Below, piece after piece: positions 4,854 through 9,479 of a stretch of 9,479 bases of DNA. The stretch covers positions 1 through 9,479 of the forward strand of contig JAPPIL010000145.1 in NCBI GenBank assembly GCA_028877195.1, written 5' to 3'. The stretch is from Pseudomonadota bacterium (GTDB taxonomy: Bacteria > Bdellovibrionota_B > Oligoflexia > Oligoflexales > JAPPIL01). Each line of letters starts with the position of its first letter. Position 1 is the stretch's first letter. The notes under the pieces are model-generated. The model was not told the origin of the DNA and did no database searches. It saw nothing but the letters and a program-made list of their open reading frames with translations. The translations under genes were made by a program, and so were the position numbers.

Positions 4854-7800
4854 GACTCCTTTCTCAATATGTTAGGCAAAAAATTTTTTGCGAGCGGCAT
4901 CATTGTCGCGACAACCAGCAAATGGAGCAAGCACGCCGAGGATGCACTCAACCATCGCACTAAACCCTGTCAAAGGCTTGATTTCAAAGAGCTGCAATGT
5001 TCTAGCGTTGATTGGCAAAGCTTATTGCAAAAAGGCAATAAGCATACCCTTGCGCCTAAAAAAGAACTCAAACCGCATCAACAGACTGCTCTACGTGATG
5101 TCATCAAGGGCTTTAAGGGCAGCGATGTTGGCAAGCTTATCATGCCTTGTGGCACGGGCAAAACTTTTACTGCACTAAAAATTGCTGAGCGTATGGTTGC
5201 TGATAACGGCATGGCATTGGTGCTTGTGCCATCACTGTCGCTTGTGTCTCAAACTTTGCGTGAATGGACAAGGGAAGCACAACGTCCATTGCGAAGTTTT
5301 GTTGTCTGTTCTGATACAAAGGTCGGCAAAAAAGACAGCGAAGATATTCAAACGCATGACTTGGATTTTCCACCGACGACAAACCATACCAAACTTGCCA
5401 CTGCTGTTCATCAAGTGCATCGAGCAAACAAAAACAAACGCACCATGCATGTTATCTTCTCTACTTATCAGTCGATTAAAGTTGTCGCTGATGCCCAAAA
5501 GAAAAAAGCTATGCCTGCCTTTGATCTCATTATCGGCGATGAAGCACATCGCACGACAGGTGTTGAAGATCGCGACGGCAGGCAATCACACTTCACGCAA
5601 GTGCATGACAAAAAATTTCTCAAAGCAGCTAAACGCCTTTACATGACCGCCACTCCTCGTATCTATGCGGAGAAAGCCAAGCAGAAGGCAAAAGAATATG
5701 AGGTTGAAGTTTATTGCATGGATGATGAAGACAAGTATGGCAAAGAGTTTCATCGCCTGGATTTTTCAACTGCGATTGAACAGGAACTGCTTTCTGATTA
5801 CAAGGTTTGTGTCTTTGCTGTCCCTGAAACAGAGCTTGATAGCACTATGAGCGGTGCATTACAGCAGAACAGCGAGATAAACACCGAAGAAGCCGCGAGG
5901 ATAGTCGGTTGTTGGAATGCTTTAGCCAAGCGAGCGATCGACAAGCAAGAATGGGAAGACACCCGACCTGTTAAGCGAGCCGTTGCTTTTCTTGGCACGA
6001 TTAAAAGGTCAAAGCATCTGCGAGACAGCTTTAGCAAGGTGATCGATGCCTATAAGCAACATACCTCTGACAGCAAAGATGTCCTCAACTGTGATGTGCA
6101 TCACGTTGATGGCACGCAAAATGCTTTGCAACGCAACGCCGAACTGCGTTGGCTTAAAGGTAAGCCCGCAAAAAACGAATGCCGTATCTTAAGCAATGCT
6201 CGCTGCTTATCTGAAGGTGTCGATGTGCCTGCCCTTGATGCGGTGCTGTTTTTAAATCCTCGTCGCTCTGAAATAGATGTCGTGCAGTCGGTTGGGCGGG
6301 TGATGCGCAAAGCCAAAGACAAAAAATTTGGCTACATTATCTTGCCTATCGTTATCAAAAGTGGCACTGATCCTAGCAAGGCACTTGACGATCATAAAAC
6401 TTACGCAGTTGTATGGGAGACTTTACAAGCACTGCGCTCGCACGATGACCGCTTCAATGCGATGATCAATAAAATTGAATTGAACAAGCAACCACCTAAA
6501 CAGATTATTTTTGGCAGTTGTAGTGAGGCTTTTGCGCAACCAGATACAGCACTCTTAATTACAGGAGCACAGGTTAGCAAGTGGCGTGATACTGTTCTTG
6601 CTAAACTCGTGCTCAAGTGTGGCGATCGCAAGTATTGGGACAAGTGGGCAAAAGACATCGCCGAAAACGCTCGTATCATCACTCGTCGTATTGAGCTAGC
6701 GATTAAAGCACCGCGGGTGCAAGCGATGTTCCAAAAGTATCTGTCTGGTTTACAAGAAAACTTAAACCCTGCTATCAATACCAGTGAAGCGGTTGAAATG
6801 CTTGCGCAACACATGATTACTAAGCCTGTCTTCAATGCCTTGTTCGGAAGCTATGAGTTTGTCGCTCGTAACCCTGTCTCTAAACATATGGAAAAGATAG
6901 CGCTGTTCTTGCAAAACCAAGCAGCGGCAGAGACCAAAGATTTGCAGGGCTTTTATGCTAGCATCAAACGCAGAATTGCAGGCATTGATAATGATACAGG
7001 CAAGCAAGCGGTTCTCAAAGAACTATACGAAAAGTTCTTTCAGCAGGCGTTTCCAAAGATGGCTGAACGACTCGGCATCGTCTATACTCCTAACGAAGTA
7101 GTCGATTTTATTCTGCATAGTGCCGAACATGTCTTAAGACAAGAGTTTGACAACAAGGGCTTGACTGACAAGGATGTGCATATCATCGACCCGTTTCTTG
7201 GCACAGGCACGTTCTTGGTTAATCTCTTGCAGTCTCAACTGATTAAAGATAACGACCTGCAACGCAAGTACATGCAAGAACTGCATGCTAATGAAGTCAT
7301 GCTACTTGCCTACTATATCGGGGCATTGAACATTGAAAGCACCTATCATGAGCGCAAGCGACAAGCCAAGCGACAAGCCAAGCTAAATGGCAAATACGAA
7401 ACTTTCAAAGGCATCGTGTTAACTGACACGTTTCAAATCGGTGAACACCCTGAACTTGGCAGTGAGTTTTTAATTGAAAACAAAGAGCAAATCAAACGCC
7501 AGACTAAAGCACCGATCAAGGTTATCATCGGCAACCCGCCCTGGTCAGCAGGGCAACGCAGCGAAAACGATGCCAACAAAAATTTAAAGTATCCTAAACT
7601 TGATGCGAGAATCGCAGATACTTATGTACAACGCGCCAAAGGACAGTCGCAAAAAGGACTGTATGACTCATATATCCGTGCTATCCGTTGGGCATCAGAC
7701 CGTATCGGTGATAGCGGCATCATTGCCTTTGTTACAAACGGTAATTTTATTGAAGCACCGAGCATGGATGGTTTGCGAGCAGCGTTAAGCAAAGAATTTA

Positions 7801-9248
7801 GTAGCGTTCATGTAATTGACCTCAAGGGTGATTCTCGCAATTCTCGTGTGGGAGAAAAAGAACAGGGGGGTAATATATTTGATGTTAGAACCCCGATTGC
7901 GATTACTCTGCTGGTAAAGACTAAAGCAAAGTCTGACTGTGAGATAAAATACTATAACATCGGTGACTTCTTATCGCGTGAAGAAAAACTCAATAAGATC
8001 AAACAAATCAGCAGCATCGATACAATCACAGACTGGCAGACGATTGCTCCTGACAAGCATCACAGTTGGATCAACCAGCGCGACCCAGAGTTTGAAAAGT
8101 TTATGCCAATCGAAAGCAAGAAAGCAGAGATAGGTGTCTTTAGCCTATGCTCACTCGGTGTTGTAACCAGTCGCGATGCTTGGGTTTACAACTATGATCA
8201 GCAAAAGCTAGCAAAGAACGTCAAGCGCACGATCGCCTTCTACAACAGTGAGTTAAAGCGCTGGCAGGCGAGGGATACCGATGTGCCTGTTGATAAGTTT
8301 GTCAACAGAGACCCAAAAAAATTCAGCTGGAGTGATGATGTTGAGAAAAAATTAAAAGCAGGAGAGTTATTTTCATACGATAAGAAACATATAAGAGCGT
8401 CGATATATCGCCCCTTTTGCAAACAACATATTTTCTACTATAAACCGTTAAATAAAAGACAAGGACAAACACCCAAAGTATTCCCCCTCGACGGAGACAA
8501 CGATAACCTCGCCATCTGTGTCAGTATGGATAGAAACAACCAAGCCCCATTTATGTGCGATACATTGCCCAACCTTGATATATTCTTTCAAACAAAAATC
8601 TTCCCCCGCTATCGCTACGAGGATGGCAAGAGAATCGACAACATCAATCACGATTTTGTTGCTCGCTATCGCAAACATTATCGTGATTTAAAGATAACAG
8701 CTGATGATTTGTTTTATCACATCTATGGTCTGCTGCATGCTGACTGGTATCGGGAAAAATACAAGAACAGCTTGAGCAAAGAGACACCGCGTCTGCCGTT
8801 TGTGCAAAACTTTTGGCTGTATGTTGATATTGGTAAAAAGCTAGCAAGACTGCATGTTAACTATGAGCAGGTTGAGCCCTACAAACTTAAGATCAAGGGA
8901 CTAGAGCCAGGCAACCTGCGCGTCCAGAAGATGAAGCATCCGAAGATTAACACAGGAGATGGCAAAGACAACGACTTAAGCACGATCATCTATAACGATG
9001 CCATCACTATCACTGGCATCCCGCTTGAAGCTTACGACTATCAAGTTGCAGGTCGCAGTGCCATCTGGTGGGTTATGAACCGTTATCAAGTAAAAACCGA
9101 TAAGAAGAGTGGCATCATCAACGACCCCAATGCTTGGAGCGATAACCCGCGCTACATCATCGACCTGTTAGCTCGTATCGTCACGGTGAGTGTGGAGAGC
9201 GTAAAACTAATCAACGCGTTGCCACCAAATATGCAAGAAGCCGCTTAA
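4569..9248 (+). CDS. type ISP restriction-modification enzyme (LlaGI/LlaBIII-like)
   Basis: This 1559-residue single-chain restriction enzyme recognises DNA, methylates one strand, and on unmodified DNA translocates and cleaves when two enzymes meet. The N-terminal Mrr-like nuclease has GDYFEKL (25-31), Asp66 and QCK (80-82). The superfamily 2 translocase has PHQQTA, Walker A PCGTGKT (193-199, Lys198), DEAH (324-327), TATP (360-363), SEGVDVP (548-554) and QSVGRVMR (573-580). A helical coupler spans about 600-830. The gamma-type adenine methyltransferase has TPNEVVDF, SAM motif DPFLGTG (874-880) and NPPW (989-992). The C-terminal specificity region contains YRPF (1280-1283) and DLFYHIYGLLH near 1380. 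All catalytic residues are present and the length fits the family. The start is ATG 4569 with GAGG seven bases upstream. The gene needs no partner subunits; its target sequence cannot be read from here. Confidence 0.95.
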   Translation: MACGNGFRKILGELKRRAKNPREQGDYFEKLMLAFFRKDPSYKSKFKQVWLWHDWPQRTGADTGVDIVAECHDGELCAIQCKFYDETHELTKKDIDSFLNMLGKKFFASGIIVATTSKWSKHAEDALNHRTKPCQRLDFKELQCSSVDWQSLLQKGNKHTLAPKKELKPHQQTALRDVIKGFKGSDVGKLIMPCGTGKTFTALKIAERMVADNGMALVLVPSLSLVSQTLREWTREAQRPLRSFVVCSDTKVGKKDSEDIQTHDLDFPPTTNHTKLATAVHQVHRANKNKRTMHVIFSTYQSIKVVADAQKKKAMPAFDLIIGDEAHRTTGVEDRDGRQSHFTQVHDKKFLKAAKRLYMTATPRIYAEKAKQKAKEYEVEVYCMDDEDKYGKEFHRLDFSTAIEQELLSDYKVCVFAVPETELDSTMSGALQQNSEINTEEAARIVGCWNALAKRAIDKQEWEDTRPVKRAVAFLGTIKRSKHLRDSFSKVIDAYKQHTSDSKDVLNCDVHHVDGTQNALQRNAELRWLKGKPAKNECRILSNARCLSEGVDVPALDAVLFLNPRRSEIDVVQSVGRVMRKAKDKKFGYIILPIVIKSGTDPSKALDDHKTYAVVWETLQALRSHDDRFNAMINKIELNKQPPKQIIFGSCSEAFAQPDTALLITGAQVSKWRDTVLAKLVLKCGDRKYWDKWAKDIAENARIITRRIELAIKAPRVQAMFQKYLSGLQENLNPAINTSEAVEMLAQHMITKPVFNALFGSYEFVARNPVSKHMEKIALFLQNQAAAETKDLQGFYASIKRRIAGIDNDTGKQAVLKELYEKFFQQAFPKMAERLGIVYTPNEVVDFILHSAEHVLRQEFDNKGLTDKDVHIIDPFLGTGTFLVNLLQSQLIKDNDLQRKYMQELHANEVMLLAYYIGALNIESTYHERKRQAKRQAKLNGKYETFKGIVLTDTFQIGEHPELGSEFLIENKEQIKRQTKAPIKVIIGNPPWSAGQRSENDANKNLKYPKLDARIADTYVQRAKGQSQKGLYDSYIRAIRWASDRIGDSGIIAFVTNGNFIEAPSMDGLRAALSKEFSSVHVIDLKGDSRNSRVGEKEQGGNIFDVRTPIAITLLVKTKAKSDCEIKYYNIGDFLSREEKLNKIKQISSIDTITDWQTIAPDKHHSWINQRDPEFEKFMPIESKKAEIGVFSLCSLGVVTSRDAWVYNYDQQKLAKNVKRTIAFYNSELKRWQARDTDVPVDKFVNRDPKKFSWSDDVEKKLKAGELFSYDKKHIRASIYRPFCKQHIFYYKPLNKRQGQTPKVFPLDGDNDNLAICVSMDRNNQAPFMCDTLPNLDIFFQTKIFPRYRYEDGKRIDNINHDFVARYRKHYRDLKITADDLFYHIYGLLHADWYREKYKNSLSKETPRLPFVQNFWLYVDIGKKLARLHVNYEQVEPYKLKIKGLEPGNLRVQKMKHPKINTGDGKDNDLSTIIYNDAITITGIPLEAYDYQVAGRSAIWWVMNRYQVKTDKKSGIINDPNAWSDNPRYIIDLLARIVTVSVESVKLINALPPNMQEAA
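7356..7379 (+). repeat. 12-bp tandem duplication inside the ISP gene
   Basis: The unit AAGCGACAAGCC occurs twice in a row, giving RQAKRQAK at residues 931-938, between methyltransferase motifs I and IV. The repeat keeps the reading frame. It lies in a charged loop and probably arose by slippage. Confidence 0.75.
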
Positions 9249-9292
9249 GCAGGCTGGATAATGTGTCCACTTTTTCAGGGGGCAACACCATA

Positions 9293-9341
9293 TCACGCCT
9301 ATCGGCGACTGTTAACTCACTCACGCCTAACGGCGACTGTT
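9293..9341 (+). repeat. pair of 21-bp direct repeats after the ISP gene
   Basis: The sequence TCACGCCTATCGGCGACTGT plus one T (9293-9313) recurs at 9321-9341 with one mismatch (TAT becomes TAA) and a 28-bp period. Each unit contains a small CGCC-N4-GGCG hairpin. They share a GCCTWWSGGC core with the two hairpins that follow. Confidence 0.8.
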
Positions 9342-9344
9342 TAT

Positions 9345-9386
9345 TCGGATCAAAACAAGTGCCTTTGGGCACTTGTTTTGATCCGA
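9345..9386. terminator. perfect 19-bp-stem hairpin, possible bidirectional terminator
   Basis: TCGGATCAAAACAAGTGCC (9345-9363) is exactly complementary to 9368-9386 around a TTTG loop. It begins 97 bases after the ISP stop codon and precedes the next reading frame, where a transcription end is expected. No T run follows on either strand, so it is not a textbook intrinsic terminator. A mobile palindromic repeat or RNA 3'-end stabiliser fits equally well. Confidence 0.5.
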
Positions 9387-9387
9387 T

Positions 9388-9403
9388 AATGCCTTTGGGC
9401 ATT
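9388..9403. repeat. second small hairpin sharing the TTTG-loop core
   Basis: AATGCC-TTTG-GGCATT forms a 6-bp stem. Its central ten bases GCCTTTGGGC are identical to the tip of the 19-bp-stem hairpin just upstream. Short T-containing sequence follows (CATATTT), giving weak terminator character in the plus direction. Confidence 0.5.
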
Positions 9404-9417
9404 CATATTTGAGATAG

Positions 9418-9479
9418 ATGATGAACAAACCAAGGGTGTGTGTTAGCACAAGCGATAGTGTAGCTACTGAACCGATGTC
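9418..9479 (+). CDS. start of a possible gene, cut by the window end
   Basis: Two consecutive ATGs (9418, 9421) open a frame that stays open to the last base, about 20 codons. The visible residues are polar (Ser/Thr/Val-rich) and I do not recognise them. A weak TTGAG lies about 6 bases before the first ATG. Position just after a hairpin cluster supports a new transcription unit, but the stretch is too short to be sure. Confidence 0.3.
   Translation, partial: MMNKPRVCVSTSDSVATEPM

Noticed and set aside
5182..6835. Several 100-150-codon frames overlapping the ISP gene on both strands
   Set aside because: They lie wholly inside a gene with every expected catalytic motif and show no domain character of their own.
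9261..9290. TGTCCACTTTTTCAGGGGGC resembling some insertion sequence ends
   Set aside because: From memory it looks like an IS terminus, but there is no matching inverted end or transposase in the window.
9293..9341. CRISPR-like or integron attC-like array
   Set aside because: Only two 21-bp units with a 7-bp gap, so not CRISPR. GCCTAAC resembles an attC core box, but the paired boxes and imperfect fold of attC are missing.
9211..9402. A 63-codon minus-strand frame across the ISP end and hairpin repeats
   Set aside because: It reads through palindromic repeats and the antisense of the ISP C-terminus; no ribosome site or recognisable domain.

Overview
The window looks like a chromosomal segment of a proteobacterium of moderate GC. 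It carries a Fis-type helix-turn-helix protein of the kind found at the C-terminus of sigma-54 activators, a near-consensus sigma-54 (-24/-12) promoter, a bacterial type I GAPDH, HicAB and a type ISP restriction enzyme. A gammaproteobacterium is my first guess. The Fis helix also resembles alphaproteobacterial FlbD, so the class is not settled.

Layout. Bases 1-65 contain only A and T. A small orphan Fis-type HTH gene on the minus strand (118-402) lies behind the sigma-54 promoter at 473-489. Divergent from it is a two-gene unit: an unrecognised membrane-anchored protein (677-1261) whose stop overlaps the TTG start of GAPDH (gap, 1258-2259). Next comes the first copy of a 496-bp direct repeat (2140-2635), made of the 3' end of gap, a 91-bp spacer and the first 95 codons of a type ISP restriction-modification gene. 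The second copy is at 4358-4853, exactly 2218 bp downstream with no indels. Only the second copy continues into the full-length enzyme (4569-9248, 1559 aa), and only the first is joined to a complete gap. The arrangement is what single-crossover (Campbell-type) integration of a circle carrying the gap/ISP junction would leave. The copies differ at about 29 positions by hand count. Most coding differences are synonymous, so the two junctions probably diverged as working genes in different lineages before being joined.

The roughly 1.7 kb between the repeats holds a hicAB toxin-antitoxin pair whose hicA appears to have lost its proper start. It also holds, on the minus strand, two adjacent paralogous coiled-coil proteins of about 100 aa (45 of 100 residues identical without gaps). 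They have a good sigma-70 promoter of their own and an inverted repeat over its -35 box. Their function is unknown to me. Short ORF remnants sit at both edges.

After the restriction enzyme, a 230-bp tail contains two 21-bp direct repeats, a perfect 19-bp-stem hairpin, and four copies of a GCCTWWSGGC core spaced about 30 bp apart. A new reading frame opens at 9418 and runs off the end.

How the parts may work together: the type ISP protein is a complete single-chain defence system (nuclease, translocase, methyltransferase, specificity domain). HicAB, if active, would penalise loss of the repeat-bounded island, which could otherwise be deleted by recombination between the repeats. The best candidates for something undescribed are the twin coiled-coil genes with their promoter/operator, the orphan Fis protein under sigma-54, and the GCCTWWSGGC repeat family.
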